Positions 48,451 to 61,675 are shown, numbered from the stretch's first letter. The stretch is 64,000 bases of DNA from Sinohyriopsis cumingii (GCA_028554795.2 CM068838.1:127128428-127192427), one strand, 5' to 3'. Translations and numbers: made by a program. The notes: a model not told the origin generated them from the letters alone.

Positions 48451-48508
48451 GGGATGTTTACGTTCGCGTCCTCGCTTGAACCATAAAAGCGGGGTAGTCT
48501 CAGTCTGT
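48451..48508 (+). promoter_or_regulatory. Promoter module of gene A (left copy)
   Basis: GGGATGTTTACGTTCGCGTC plus CTCGC at 48,451-48,475, CATAAAAG at 48,482 and TCAGTCTG at 48,500-48,507, before the ATG at 48,540. It is the most diverged copy of the shared motif. Confidence 0.65.
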
Positions 48509-48539
48509 ACATCCATTGTCCACTCATCCTACTATGAAG

Positions 48540-48902
48540 ATGTGCTCAAGATTAGACAAGCTGAACGAAGCTTACGTGAATTTGCATCGTGTCAGGCAAA
48601 GCCTGATACCGAAGCCTATAGAGATAGAGAATGTCAGAATGTTAAAAGTCACTGAAGACCTGATAGAAGAAGTCTTCAGAGAGGAAATTAACAGGGAGAA
48701 ATAAGAATAGCCGGAGAAGTACAGACTTCAGAAACGACAGAGAGAACAGAGAGAGCAGCAGCACCATCACCAGCAGGAACCTGACAGAGGTTTTGTCGAC
48801 TGCCATGTAGACACCAAAGAGTTCTCCTTCTCTTTCCGAAGAAGCAGACCCTATCCTATGGGAAAGCCTGTCGCCAGACGAGGCCGCAATCTTAGATCAT
48901 AA
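48540..48902 (+). pseudogene. Small terminal gene A, left copy
   Basis: From ATG 48,540 the frame reads MCSRLDKLNEAYVNLHRVRQ, IENVRMLKVTEDLIEEVFRE and so on for 53 codons to a TAA. A TAG follows two codons later, where the right copy (63,019-63,387) has Asp and Trp codons. The same frame then continues without a shift through a Gln/His run and DRGFVDC and KEFSFSFRRSRP to TAA at 48,900. So the left copy is a full-length gene with two clustered nonsense codons. Predicted product: about 120 residues, an N-terminal amphipathic helix, an acidic helix, Gln run, basic tail. No known family; a histone-type 3' signal follows. Confidence 0.72.
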
Positions 48903-48935
48903 AAGATTGCCATAGATCCTCGTCCACAAAACAAC

Positions 48936-48974
48936 AGCCCTTTTCAGGGCTACCCAATACTCTAGAAAAGAAAT
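48936..48974 (+). terminator. Histone-type 3' stem-loop and U7-like site, gene A left
   Basis: AGCCCT-TTTC-AGGGCT at 48,936-48,951, preceded by AAAACAAC and followed by ACCCA, the canonical histone 3' flank. CTAGAAAAGAAA follows at 48,963, eleven bases on, as the purine-rich downstream element. Confidence 0.85.
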
Positions 48975-49128
48975 ACTCATTCAATTGCCAATGGTATGTT
49001 AGTCAGTTAGAAAAAAAACGAAGTGCGTCTAAAAGCACATTATTTCTTTATCTTAGAAAGTGTGGCTATAAGCCCTTCGTTTCCGTAGCTTGTCAAAAAA
49101 ATTAAATTAGTGATTGTTAATAAAAAAG

Positions 49129-49253
49129 TGAGTGAGTGTTTCTTTTAAGTCCGCGCGTATTTGGTGATAATATGGGCAATGTAAGTTTTGGAGACGGGAT
49201 GTTTTCCTTCACGTCCGTGCTTGACCAATAAATAGGGAACGCTCGTCAGTCTG
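49129..49253 (+). promoter_or_regulatory. Promoter module of gene B (left copy), two motif copies
   Basis: Distal copy GTGAGTGTTTCTTTTAAGTC plus CGCGC at 49,131-49,157. Proximal copy GGGATGTTTTCCTTCACGTC plus CGTGC at 49,196-49,220. AATAAATA at 49,227 and TCAGTCTG at 49,246-49,253 follow; ATG at 49,290. The double motif is also present in front of the right-hand gene B. Confidence 0.7.
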
Positions 49254-49289
49254 GCTACCCATCATTGATTCGTGAAGAACGACAAAAAA

Positions 49290-49771
49290 ATGAGCAACAG
49301 AATTGCCAAACTCTTGGAACTCCAGATGTATCTGGAATACGCCCGACGCCTGTTGGATGAGCTGGTCATGGAGGCCATAGCAGAGGAAGCAAAGATAAAG
49401 AGGAGGAGGAAATAAAGAAGAAACAAGAAGAAGAGGAAAAGAAAAGAGGAATCCTTCCTCACCTCATGCTAAGGAAAAGTTGTGAGGTGAAGCCTGTGGT
49501 GAGGACACTTCCACAGGTAGCACCAGCACCAGCACAACAGTCGCAACCACAACAACCACAACAACAACGTCAACAACAACAACAACATTATCCTCGGGTC
49601 TGGCAGCGTAGGAGAAGACAGAGGGAAGGTTACACTATCCCAGAGACAGAAGACTGGGGCGCTGAGGCTAATCATACATCCTCTGCACTCCCATCTGCTA
49701 CAGACAACTGGGATAATGACTGGAGCAAGAGATGTGTCTGCGGTGCCAGGCCGGGGAGATGTCGACATTAG
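49290..49771 (+). pseudogene. Small terminal gene B, left copy
   Basis: ATG 49,290 starts MSNRIAKLLELQMYLEYARR and LLDELVMEAI. After a one-base shift within the Glu/Lys-rich stretch near 49,400, the frame continues through Pro/Gln-rich sequence (APAPAQQSQPQQPQQQRQ) and GYTIPETEDW to a C-terminus RCVCGARPGRCRH before TAG at 49,769. The right copy has the same beginning and ends RCVCGARPVRCHH. The conserved C-x-C-x5-C-x-H tail could bind a metal. About 160 residues here. Family unknown. The N-terminal helix resembles that of gene A, so the genes may be paralogues. Confidence 0.7.
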
Positions 49772-49799
49772 CTAGGTGCCTCTTGAGTTCCAAAACAAC

Positions 49800-49838
49800 A
49801 GCCCTTTCCAGGGCTAACCAACGCTCTAGAAAAGAGTC
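49800..49838 (+). terminator. Histone-type 3' stem-loop and U7-like site, gene B left
   Basis: AGCCCT-TTCC-AGGGCT at 49,800-49,815 with AACCA after it. CTCTAGAAAAGAG at 49,824 matches the expected complement of the U7 snRNA 5' region (CUCUUUUAG) well. Confidence 0.83.
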
Positions 49839-49959
49839 TCTATTCAGTTTGCCAATTTGCGTGACTGTGGAGTAGAATGAATATAAACACTCACTCATTT
49901 ACTAATGTGATTATGTGTGTTTGTATGTGTATGTGTGTTTGTATGAGCTCACAAACGTT

Positions 49960-50545
49960 TGTGTGGATAGTAGATTATTGGGGTTTGTAAGCGCTAACGT
50001 ACGTTTGTGTGGATAGTAGATTATTGGGGTTTGTAAGCGCTCGCGTACGTTTGTGTGGATAGTAGAGTGTGAGGTTTTTTCAACCTTCCCTTCTGTGTGG
50101 ATAGTATAATTAGGTTTTGTTTTGCTTCTTCGCGTGTGTGAATAGTATAATTTGGATTTGGTTTTTGCTCCTTCCCGTGTGTGGATAGTATATTTTGGTT
50201 GATTTTTGCTTCTTCGCGTGCTTAGATAGTATAATTTTGGTTTGATTTTTCTCCTTCCCGTGTGTGGATAATATATTTTGGTTTTGAATTTGCTCCTTCC
50301 CTTGTGTGGATAGTATATTTTGGTTTTGATTTTGCTCCTTCCCGTGTGTGGATAGTATATTTTGTGTTTGTTTTTTGCTTCTTCGCATGTGTGGATAGTA
50401 TATTTTGGTTATGTTTTTGCTCCTTCCCGTGTGTGGATAGTATATTTTGGTTATGTTTTTTTGCTTCTTCGCATGTGTGGATAGTATATTTTGGTTATGT
50501 TTTTTGGCTCCACATCTCTGTGTGGATAGTAGATAATATGTGTAG
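49960..50545 (+). repeat. Tandem repeat between genes B and C, unit about 42-62 bp
   Basis: Units carry TGTGTGGATAGTATATTTTG and GCTCCTTCCCGT or GCTTCTTCGCAT. About ten copies, the first three longer (with TGTAAGCGCT). Related, more degenerate units lie in the inverted block at 61,801-62,060 and 62,750-62,890, so the array belongs to the element. The 42-bp period keeps frame and makes long spurious open frames on both strands. Confidence 0.85.
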
Positions 50546-50555
50546 TGAATGTAAT

Positions 50556-50614
50556 GGATGTTTTCCTTCACGTCCGTGCTGACAGATATAAACTCAAAGC
50601 GTTCGTCGTTCGCG
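50556..50614 (+). promoter_or_regulatory. Promoter module of gene C (left copy)
   Basis: GGATGTTTTCCTTCACGTCC plus GTGC at 50,556-50,579, TATAAA at 50,587 and GTTCGTCGTTC near 50,600, then ATG at 50,641. The start-region words also occur before the right-hand gene C. Confidence 0.7.
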
Positions 50615-50640
50615 CCATTCTACAAAGAATAAAAAAGAAG

Positions 50641-51018
50641 ATGGCTTCAAACAACCTTAACAAAATGAAGAAGTTACAAGACGTTCTGGACAATTTGGGA
50701 ATAATAGAGCAGATGCTAGTAAAACTGGACGATGATCACTATTCCCATAGACCACATAGAATAAAGATGGAGATAAACAGCTAAAGAAAGTTAAATGAAA
50801 TAATAAGCGATCTGCTTAAAGAAGAAAAGGAGGAGAAGGAGGATGAAGAGGAAAGAATAAGGACGAAGGCGTGGAACGAAAAAATTGAAAAGGAAGAAGA
50901 AAATGAGAAGAGGAAGAACGAGGAGGAGGAGAAGGAGAAAAAGGAGAAAAAGGAGGAAGAAAAAAGAGAAGAAGAGAAAAATTGTAGGAGCAAAAATAAG
51001 AAGTCGGTGGAAGAATAG
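50641..51018 (+). pseudogene. Small terminal gene C, left copy
   Basis: ATG 50,641 starts MASNNLNKMKKLQDVLDNLG and IIEQMLVKLDDDHYSHRPHR. A TAA at codon 48 replaces a TTA of the right copy. The frame then continues unshifted through a very Lys/Glu-rich helix to TAG at 51,016, giving 125 codons, exactly the length of the right copy. So one nonsense change separates it from an intact gene. Product: an N-terminal helix with regularly spaced Leu, an HY-S-x-x-PHR-x-KMEIN segment, and a charged coiled coil. No known family. Confidence 0.75.
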
Positions 51019-51041
51019 AAGAAATTAGAAGAAAACCAAAA

Positions 51042-51080
51042 GGCCCTTTCCAGGGCCACTCATATGCCTCGAAAAGAACT
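51042..51080 (+). terminator. Histone-type 3' stem-loop and downstream element, gene C left
   Basis: GGCCCT-TTCC-AGGGCC at 51,042-51,057, preceded by ACCAAAA and followed by ACTCA. CTCGAAAAGAACTG lies at 51,066. Confidence 0.83.
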
Positions 51081-51159
51081 GCTTTCTTGCCTCAAATTTA
51101 AAAAAAAAAATGTTGTATAAGTGTTTGTCTATTGTCTGTGTTATATCTGTACATCCGCT

Positions 51160-51497
51160 CTTTGCTCAGTACTGTGACGTCACCTCCCCTAGTTGCAACA
51201 TTGTTACCAATCTCCCCTATCGTGACGTCAGAGGCTATACAGTCTCCACTTTCCCTTGTCTGTCAACATGCCCAATATTCCCCATGTTCAATTACCCTTG
51301 TCCGTCAACAGGCCCAATCCATTGTCCCTCTATATATTCCTATGCTCAATTTCCCATGTTAAATTCCCCTTGTCCGTATACAGGGCCGGGTGGGGTGGGG
51401 TGGGGTCCGTAATGTATTTTCCCATTCTCCGTATACAGGCCCAGGGGGTTCTGTAATGTGTGTTCCTATTGTCCGTATATCTCCCCCATTCACTACT
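51160..51497 (+). repeat. Right terminal region of Polinton block 3
   Basis: Two TGACGTCA sites (51,175-51,182 and 51,223-51,230) surround TTGCAACATTGTTACCAAT, as in block 2. Then units with CCCATGTT-AAATTCCCCTTG follow, and the end CATTCACTACT at 51,497. The inverted block 4 has the same end at 60,983, and sequence beyond both ends differs after AAC. Confidence 0.65.
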
Positions 51498-52827
<1,330 letters not shown>

Positions 52828-52830
52828 CAG

Positions 52831-52926
52831 GTGAATTTTAAATCTTCGGGATATGGTGGAAAATACTACAATGTTGGCCGTTCTGTTGTTCCTATTATTG
52901 TTGGATCGAGCAGCTGCTGGACAGGG
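52831..52926 (+). CDS. Candidate first coding exon with a signal peptide (host gene)
   Basis: The TTACAG acceptor at 52,825-52,830 directly follows the (TA)n tract. The ATG at 52,853 begins [20 protein letters not shown], then AAGQ, a textbook signal peptide (short n-region, Leu-rich core, A-x-A-like cleavage site). A donor GGG|GTAAGA ends the exon at 52,926 in phase 2. Acceptor, signal sequence and donor all within 100 bp make a secreted-protein gene plausible. No further exon was identified in the window; the satellite array downstream would lie in an intron or beyond the gene. Confidence 0.5.
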
Positions 52927-54242
52927 GTAAGATAAAAATGCAATTGCTAAAATCTGTGGATCTTTGTCAATTTAATGTGATAAGTACACAAGCAGACCGA
53001 AAGCGAATTATGTCTGCAATGAGCTACAACGTGAAACTTGGAAACATGATTGCAAGTGAGAGACATGCCACTGCTTATATATTCATACGCAACTTCCAGC
53101 TGTCCCGTCCCGTTTATGCTGAATTATGTAAAGCCACCTAAAGGATTTCTTACGTAATAAATAACAGATACGAGTGAATTTGTTTTTACAAAGAGATAAG
53201 ACAACAAGGACAGTCATTATGCAATTTTGACTCATGATGACAGTAAATGTAGAAAGAGGCAAAGTGGCAAGGGACTACGCTAACTTTAAACAAACGTATT
53301 AAAATTGACAACAAGCTTATTTCTATCACGGTATAAATAAACTGTGTGCAGCACTTCCAGTTCATGTCACGTACTATATCAATTCCATTTAGCCTAAAAC
53401 AAATACTAGCTTGTTTAATGATAAAGTATGCATTATGCAACAGAAATGACAACGGAATAAAATAGGATGGTTAAGATGCGATTTCGGTATCTCCTTGCTT
53501 TTCTTGAAAAATGAAGAAACTGTAAAAAAATATGTAAAAATTGTAAATGTAATAACTTAAGTGAGCCTCGAAGCAGACAAATAGATCTACATATACATAC
53601 ATGTATTTTACGTGGTGAGAAATAGCAGATGTTGGTCATGTTAAATGCCTTTGTGCACATAATTTATAACCGAAACTGGAACGACATTATCTCAAGAATT
53701 GAACACACAGGTATCTCGGAGGAAACATCAAAAACCTAACATGAACTGTTTATAAAGCCTTTATTGCGACACGGACCTGAATACGTCAGAAGCCAATTCA
53801 TAAATCTGAACATCATAATAAAAATGAAAATAAGTAGAACATGTGTTAACTATTGCTACTCGTAAACTACCGAACCATCTTTGGGATACCAGTTTTATAA
53901 TTTTTGGCCAAGCGTCAAGTACACACTCACCTTGTTTGCGGTTGTCCAGCCGTAACAACAAGGGTTATTACCCGAGCAACAGACTCGAACAATCTATATC
54001 CACATGTCCCGCCATCTTTGTTATTGTTCACTCCAACTTCAGATGAGGTGTGCGTTCTGACGCCAAATTCACGCTGAAAAAAAATTTGGCAAACAATGTT
54101 CTTCAAATTAAGGTGATAAAGAAACAATACAACATTGTTTTCGTGACCAGACCTGCCTCGCCCAGAGGAATCCCTAGTACAGTTGATATGGAAAACAAAT
54201 TTGGTGGGTGATCACTGTAATACAGGCGCTTATATGCTGATT
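52927..54242. other. No gene recognised
   Basis: Possible intron of the preceding exon. Open frames here are short and without motifs. Confidence 0.45.
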
Positions 54243-57200
54243 GTTCACTTAACACTGTCATTGACACATGACACTGTCAAAGACACGTAACACTATCACA
54301 GACACTTAACACTATCATAGACACGTAAGATTATCATAGACACTTAAGAATATCATTGACACTTAACACTATGATTGACACTTAACACTATGATAGACAC
54401 TTAACACTATGATACACACGTAACACTATCATAGACACCTAACACTATCATAGATGCTTAACACTATCGTTGACACTTAACACTATGAGAGACACCTAAG
54501 ACTATCATTGACACTTAACACTATGATTGACACTTAATACTATGATAGAAACTTAACACAATGATAGACACTTAACACTATCATAGACACGTAAGACTAA
54601 CATAGACACTTAAGACTATCATTGACATTTAACACTATCATTGACACTTAATACTATGATAGACACTTAACACTATGACAGACACTTAACACTATCATAG
54701 ACACATAACACTATCGTTGACACATAACACTATCATAGACACTTCAAGCTATCATAGACACTAAACACTATCATAGACACTTACCACTATCAAGGACACC
54801 TAACACTATAACAGGCACTTAACACTATCATTGACACATAACACTATCACATACATTTAACACTATCATAGACACTTACAACTATCATAGACACTTAAGA
54901 CTATCATTCGCATGTAACTCTATCATAGACACTCAACATTATCATTGACACTTAAGACCATGATAGTCACTTAACACTATGATAGGCACTTAACACTATC
55001 ATAGCTACATAACACTATCATAGACACTTAACACTATCATAGACACTTAGCACTATCATAGGCACTTAACAGTATGATTGACACTTAACACTAAGATTAA
55101 CACTCAACACTATGATAGACACTTAACACTATCATCGCCACATGACACTATCTTAGACACATAAGACTATCATTGACACTTAACACTATCATAGAGACAT
55201 AACACTATCATAGACACTTACAACTATCATAGTCACTTAACACTATCGTTCACACATAACACTATCATAGGCACTTAATACTATCATAGACACTTAACAC
55301 TATCATAGCCACATAACACTATAATAGGCACATAACACTATCATCAACACCTAACGCTATCATTGACACTTAACACTAAGATTGACACTTAACACTATGA
55401 TAGACACTTAAAACTATCATAGCCACATAACAATGTCATAGACTCATAACAATATCATAGACACTTAACACTATTATAGTAACATAACACTATCACAGAC
55501 ACATTCCCACTATCATAGACACTTAACACTACCACAGACACATAACACTATCATAGACAGTTATCACTATCAAAGACACATAACGCTATCGTTGACACAT
55601 AACACGATTATAGACACTTAACACTATCATAGACACATAACACTATCATAGACACATTCCCACTATCATAGACACTTAACACTATCACAGACACATAACA
55701 CTATCATAGACAGTTATCACTATCAAAGACACATAACGCTATCGTTGACACATAACACGATTATAGACACTTAACACTATCATAGACACATAACACTATC
55801 ATAGACACATAACACTATCATTGACACTTAACACAAAGATTGACACTTAACAGTATGATAGACACTTAACACTATCATAGCCACATAACAATATAATAGG
55901 CACATAACATTATCATAGACACTTAACACCATTATAGTCACATAACACTATCATAGACACTTGACACTATCATAGACACTTACCCACTATCATTGACACT
56001 TAACACTATCATAGACACGTAACACTATCATAGACACCTAACACTATCATCGACACTTAACACTAAGATTGACACTTAACACTATGATATACACTTAGCA
56101 CTATCATAGCCACATAACACTATCATGGACACATAACAATATCATGGACATCATTGACAATTAACACTAAGATTGACACTTGACACTATGATAGACACTT
56201 AACACTATCATAGCCACATAACACTATCATGGACATCATTGACAATTAACACTAAGATTGACACTTGACACTATGATAGACACTTAACACTATCATAGCC
56301 ACATAACACTGTCATAGACACATAACAATATCATAGACACTTCACAATATTATAGTCACATAACACTATCATAAACACATACCCACTATCATAGACACTT
56401 AGCACTATCATAGACACATAACACTATCAAAGACAGTTACCACTATTATAGACACTTAACACTATCGTTGTCACATAACACTATCATAGACACTTAACAC
56501 TATCATAGACACTTAACACTATCATAGACACATAACACTATCATAGAACCTTAACACTATCATAGACCCTTAACACTATCATAGACACCTAACACTATCA
56601 TTGACACTTAACACTAAGATTGACACTTGACACTATGATATACACTTAACACTATCATAGCCACATAACACTATCATGGACACATAACACTGTCATGGAC
56701 ATCATTGACAATTAACACAAAGATTGACACTTGACACTATGATAGACACTTAACACTATCATAGCCACATAACACTGTCATAGACACATAACAATATCAT
56801 AGACACTTCACAATATTATAGTCACATAACACTATCATAAACACATACCCACTATCATAGACACTTAGCACTATCATAGACACATAACACTATCACAGAC
56901 AGTTACCACTATCATAGACACTTAACACTATCGTTGTCACATAACACTATCATAGACACTTAACACTATCATAGACACTTAACACTATCATAGACACATA
57001 ACACTATCATAGAACCTTAACACTATCATAGACCCTTAACACTGTCATAGACACTTGACACTATCATAGACTCTTAACACTATCATTGACACATAACACT
57101 ATCATTGACACATATCACTATCTTAGACACTTAACACTATCATAGACACTTAACACTATCATTGACACATAACACTAGCATTAACGCATAATACTATCAT

Positions 57201-58806
57201 AGACACTTAAGATTATCATAGACACATAACACTATCGTATACACTTAGCACTATCATTGACATTTAACACTGTCAAGACACATAACACTATCACTGACGC
57301 TTAAAGCTGTGACACATAACACTATGATAGACACTTAACACTATCGTAGACACTTAACACTATCATAGACACTTAACACTGTCATAGACACTTAATTCTA
57401 TCATTGACACATAACACTATCATAGACACTTAACACTATCATATATACTTGACATTATCATACACCCTTGAGACTATCATAGAGATTTACCACTATCATA
57501 GACGCATAACACTATCATAGACACTTAACACTATCATAGACAGTTGACGCTAACATTGGCACATTACACTAGCATTGACACATATCACTATCATAGATAC
57601 TTCACACTATTATAGACACTTGACAGTATCATACACCCTTGAGACTATCATAGAGACTCACCTCTATCATAGACACATAACACTATCATAGACACTTAAC
57701 ACTATCATAGACAGTTAATGCTATCATTGGCACATAACACTATCATTGACACATAACACTATCATAGACACTTAGCATTATCATATACACATAATACTAT
57801 CATATACACTTATCACTATCATAGAAACTTAACATTATCATAGACACTTAACACCATCTTAGACACTTAACACTGTCATTGACACATAACACTGTCATAG
57901 ACACATAACACTATCACAGACGTTTAACACTATCATAGACACGTAAGTTATCATATACACTTAAGACTATCATTGACACTGAACACTATGATTGCTCTTA
58001 ATACTATGATAGACACTTAACATTATAATAGACACATAACACTATCATAGACCCTTAACATTATCATCGACACTTAACACTATCATAGACACTTAATACT
58101 GTCATTGACACATAACACTGTCATAGACACATAAGACTATCATAGACACTTAAGACTGTCATTGACACTTAAAACTAAGATTGACACGTAATACCATGAT
58201 AGACACTTAACACTATAATAGACACTTAACACTATCATGTACACTTAACACTATCATAGACACTTAACACTATCATGTACACTTAACACTATCATAGACA
58301 CTTAACACTATCATGTACACTTAACACTATCATAGACACTTAACACTATCATAGACACTTAAGACTATTATGGACACTTAAGACTATCATTGACACTTAA
58401 CACTATCATAGTCACTTAACACTCTCAATGACACTTAGCACTATCATTGGCACTTAACTCTATGATAGACACTTAACACTATCATAGACAGTTGACACTA
58501 TCATATACACTTATCACTATCATAGACACCTGACACTATCATTGACACTTAACACTATCATAGACACATACCACTCTCATTTACACATAACACTATCATA
58601 GACACTTAACACTATCATTGTCACATTCCACTATCATAGACACATAACACTATGATAGACAGTTAACACTATCATAGACACATAACACTATCATAGACAC
58701 TTAACAGTATCATAGACACTTACCACTATCATAAATACTTAACACTATCATTGACACATAACACTATCATAGACACATAACACTATCATAGACACTTTAG
58801 CACTAT
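54243..58806. repeat. 19-bp satellite array, about 240 copies
   Basis: The monomer is close to TTAACACTATCATAGACAC. The core 9-mer alternates between CTATCATAG and CTATGATAG, which are reverse complements, and CTTAA alternates with CATAA. Longer blocks are themselves repeated, for example TCATGGACATCATTGACAAT at about 56,140, 56,228 and 56,695, showing higher-order units. Ends abruptly near 58,806. Confidence 0.95.
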
Positions 58807-59348
58807 CATATGTTTTCTTTCATCAGCGTGTTTGTAAGCATAGACACGTAAGTATACATACAAGTTGAGGGAGAGTGGTACATAACAGGTTTTAAACATA
58901 TTTTATTGGCATTACTAAGGCACATGAATTCGGGCTACAAGTTCGCCTACCTTAGCAACAGCCCCACCCATAATACACAAGCAGGTACGTGAAAAGTGCA
59001 AGGACTAACAGTTCGCTTATATACTTATGAATGAATCAGAAATACAACGACATTATGAGAATGAATATCGAAAACTTCATTGTAATGAAAATCGTGATAC
59101 AAAGTAAGTGTACAACAATTATTTAAAGAAGAGAAGGGGTAGAATTGGTGTTGGGGGTTTATAAAGGGGTTTCATGGCGGGTACAGGAGGGATCTGTTGC
59201 TTTTAGGTAATTTGTCTCAAATATTTCTTTAGTTTCTTTAATTTAAGTTTGAAAAATTTCAGATACGAGTGTTTAGGTCTTTTGATAGCTCTGTTGATGC
59301 AAAACAACAATACGTGTGTACAAACATGGATGAATAATTAATTTAATC

Positions 59349-59394
<46 letters not shown>

Positions 59395-59640
59395 AAGATA
59401 GTATAGTTTCTTTTTAACGACACTAACTAGTTTATTTGAATAATTGTGCAGGTGATACAGTTTGTTGACGACAATTACCGACAACCTTTCAAATAGTCTC
59501 AGCCTAATAAAACAAAACCCTGTTTTGAGAATTTTACAGAAAATAAATACGAAAACAAAAAACGACTGCCTTTAAATCAAATCATATGTCAACGTAAGCT
59601 AAATTAATACAAAGTATCCGCGCTTTGCCCTTTTTCTACA
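58807..59640. other. No gene; (CA)n at 59,347-59,391
   Basis: AT-rich with one (CA)n run. Nothing else is supported. Confidence 0.55.
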
Positions 59641-59908
59641 GACCGCTACAGTGGCCTAGTGATTAGAGCGTCCGCCTTGGATGCGGGAGGTCGCGGGTTC
59701 GAATCCCGGTCGAGTCATACCAAAGAATTACAAAAATAGTACTAACAGCTGCCTCAGTAGGCGCTCAACATTTAGTTGTTAGTGTTAGGACCAGTCGGCC
59801 TAGTGTCAGGATAATGTGACTAGGTGGGACATTATACTGCTTATGCGGTATGATGCCCCAGTGCTAGACATCACCACAAGCTACCACATTGCAGACATCG
59901 TAGTGATA
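59641..59908 (+). mobile_element. tRNA-derived SINE family 2, full length
   Basis: Head GACCGCTACAGTGGCCTAGT with A-box TGGCCTAGTGATTAGAGC and B-box GGGTTCGAATCCC, body CAGCTGCCTCAGTAGG and TGTCAGGATAATGTGA, tail CACATTGCAGACATCGTAGT. Followed by (CA)n to 59,955. The cloverleaf does not close at the acceptor stem, so this is not a working tRNA gene. Confidence 0.87.
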
Positions 59909-59909
59909 T

Positions 59910-59940
<31 letters not shown>

Positions 59941-59955
59941 AAACAAACACACACA

Positions 59956-60982
59956 TTCTTGTAAAACCTACAAAACTGGGACAAATTATTTTTACCATCA
60001 AAAGGGGGACATTTTTTTTAGTTTAACAAATTATGAGCGATAAAGATCTATTTTAATATGCATTTGATACATACATGTCAATTCTAATTGATCTGTGGTT
60101 GATTTCCAAGAAACACTGTATGAGAACTTTTGCCATCAGAACGGGGACACACGCATATACACAGTGCTGGAAATTATACAATCAAATACGGGACATTCAA
60201 CAAGTATGTATTTTGATTGTAAATAGAAATCAATTCAATCTAAATACTGCAGTAATCACATCTGATACACATAGTTCCCATCCATTTTAATAAACTAAAT
60301 TAAAATTATCATGTTGAATCTTTCTATAAAGTTTTTTGTATATATAAGTAAAAGTAGTGTCCAGGAGTTTGAAGAAGTTGAATTGTCAGAATTGTGTGAA
60401 AATACAGAGAATGTGTCCCTTTTTCTAAAGTGAAATAATCAAAGATATGCATGCCAATCTTCAGTTAAAATAATTATACTGGCAAGACTACGGTTTAGAA
60501 TTTAAAATGTCCCACACAATAACACATATTTAACTTTGGTGTACAAAAATTTTCCATTTTAGCGCAATCCCTTTCATTAATAAGCCAATGCATGATAAGG
60601 TTTCTTCAATATGAAACACACCAAAAGTTTATTGATGGCATGGTTTAGTTTTAGTGAGCTCAGGTCAAAGGCGCATAAGTGACCCTGGAGCCAAATAGTC
60701 CCTATTAAAATCTAATTGTGTTGATCGATTGTGACGCCATGTGCAGCATTCATGATAGTGACTGGTACATTGTACAATTGAATGATCGAGAAGGGACTGT
60801 CTCGTTATCCGGAGACGCCTTTTATTCTTACTATGATGGTAAATATGGTGTAGAGTTATAGGCCAAATGAGGCTTACAATCACGATTTGACTGACGTAGG
60901 TAGCGTAGGAAAAATAGTTCCCGGTGTTTGGTGTTTGAACTGTGATTTGTATTTTATGGTAGTTAAGTACCGGGGTTACGTT
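59956..60982. other. No gene recognised
   Basis: AT-rich flank of block 4. The minus-strand open frame 60,665-61,099 crosses the element terminus and is not supported. Confidence 0.5.
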
Positions 60983-61200
60983 AGTAGTGAATAGGGGCAC
61001 CCTAGCGTCAATGGGAATTAGCATTAAAACACCCCTGGGCAACTCTAGCGTCAAGGGAAATTTAACATGGAGAAAAATCGTGGGCAACTCTAGCGTCAAG
61101 GGGAATTGAACATGGGGGAATAAAGTGTGGGTCTATCTAGGGACAAGGGGAATTGAACATGGGATTTTTTTTTTAAAAAATAAAAAATAAAAATAAAAAA
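60983..61200 (-). repeat. Terminal region of block 4
   Basis: Four units with TAGCGTCAAGGGGAATTGAA and CATGGG (or near variants) repeat inward from AGTAGTGAATAGGGG. The outermost words match block 3, but the TGACGTCA part was not found. Confidence 0.65.
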
Positions 61201-61224
61201 AGGGTAGGCAATCGAAAGTCATTC

Positions 61225-61260
61225 CCTTTTCGAGAAATGTGGGTGGCCCTGAAAAGGGCC
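61225..61260 (-). terminator. Histone-type 3' stem-loop and downstream element, gene C right
   Basis: On the minus strand CCCAAA-GGCCCT-TTTC-AGGGCC-ACCCACA, the stem-loop at 61,245-61,260. This is the copy closest to the animal histone consensus, flanks included. TTTCTCGAAAAGG follows. Confidence 0.88.
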
Positions 61261-61278
61261 TTTGGGTTTCTTCTGCTT

Positions 61279-61656
61279 CTAATTTCTTCTTTTTCTCCAC
61301 CAACTTCTTATTTTCTCTCCTACACTCTTTCTCTTCTTTTCGTCCTTTTTTCTCTTCTTTCTTCTTCTCCTCCTCTTCTTTCTTCCTCTTCTCATTTTCT
61401 TCTTCTTTTTCAATTTTTCATTCCATTCTCTTATCCTTATCCTTTCCTCTTCATCCTCCTTCTCCTCCTTTATTTCTTTCATCATACCACTTATCATGTC
61501 CTTTACTTTTCTTAAGTTATTAATCTCCATCTTTACTCGATGGGGACTATATGAATAGTGGTCTTCATTTAGTCTCACTAGCATTTGTTCCATCATGCCC
61601 AAATTGTCTAGGACGTCTTGCAATGTTTGCATTTTATCCAGGTGGTTTGAAGCCAT
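61279..61656 (-). CDS. Small terminal gene C, right copy, intact
   Basis: ATG at 61,656; 125 codons, the same length as the left copy, with no interruption. It begins MASNHLDKMQTLQDVLDNLG and MMEQMLVRLNEDHYSYSPHR, then a charged helix with long Lys/Arg/Glu runs and a basic end (KIRSWWRKRRN). Intact length and close match to the left copy argue that it was under coding constraint. The basic C-terminus would suit nucleic acid binding; that is a guess. Upstream in-frame extension to 61,737 lacks support because the promoter module lies there. Confidence 0.78.
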   Translation of the reverse strand: MASNHLDKMQTLQDVLDNLGMMEQMLVRLNEDHYSYSPHRVKMEINNLRKVKDMISGMMKEIKEEKEDEEERIRIREWNEKLKKKKKMRRGRKKRRRRRKKRKKDEKKRKSVGEKIRSWWRKRRN

Positions 61657-61675
61657 CTTCTCTGTAGAATGGTTT

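Larger units (their letters stand above)
41138..51497 (+). mobile_element. Polinton/adintovirus-type block 3, left end missing
   Basis: All genes run left to right: polymerase (exonuclease half), integrase with chromodomain, a membrane-anchored small protein, penton-like protein, minor capsid, major capsid, a short unknown, adenain protease, then small genes A, B, C and the terminus ending CATTCACTACT at 51,497. No ATPase and no left terminus are present. Each core gene has one to four frameshifts or stops, so the block is dead, but it is much younger than relic 1. Its A-B-C end matches the inverted block at 60,983-64,000. Confidence 0.9.

Noticed and set aside
50110-50571. Minus-strand 153-codon open frame with ILSTHGKEQ-type repeats
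   Set aside because: It is the complement of the 42-bp tandem array between genes B and C; the period is a multiple of three and keeps any frame open.
54243-58806. CRISPR-like array
   Set aside because: No unique spacers; monomers are adjacent, 19 bp, and this is animal DNA.
59641-59715. Possible functional tRNA (Pro-like anticodon TGG)
   Set aside because: Acceptor stem does not pair, and the head continues into a body shared with two other SINE copies.
60665-61099. 144-codon minus-strand open frame
   Set aside because: Crosses the element terminus and is made of the subterminal tandem units; no motif.
61237-61523. Plus-strand frames rich in Ser/Phe/Leu opposite gene C, and similar frames at 49,469-49,768 and 62,138-62,523
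   Set aside because: Antisense of purine-rich coding sequence; genes A, B and C have promoters, 3' signals and conservation on the other strand.
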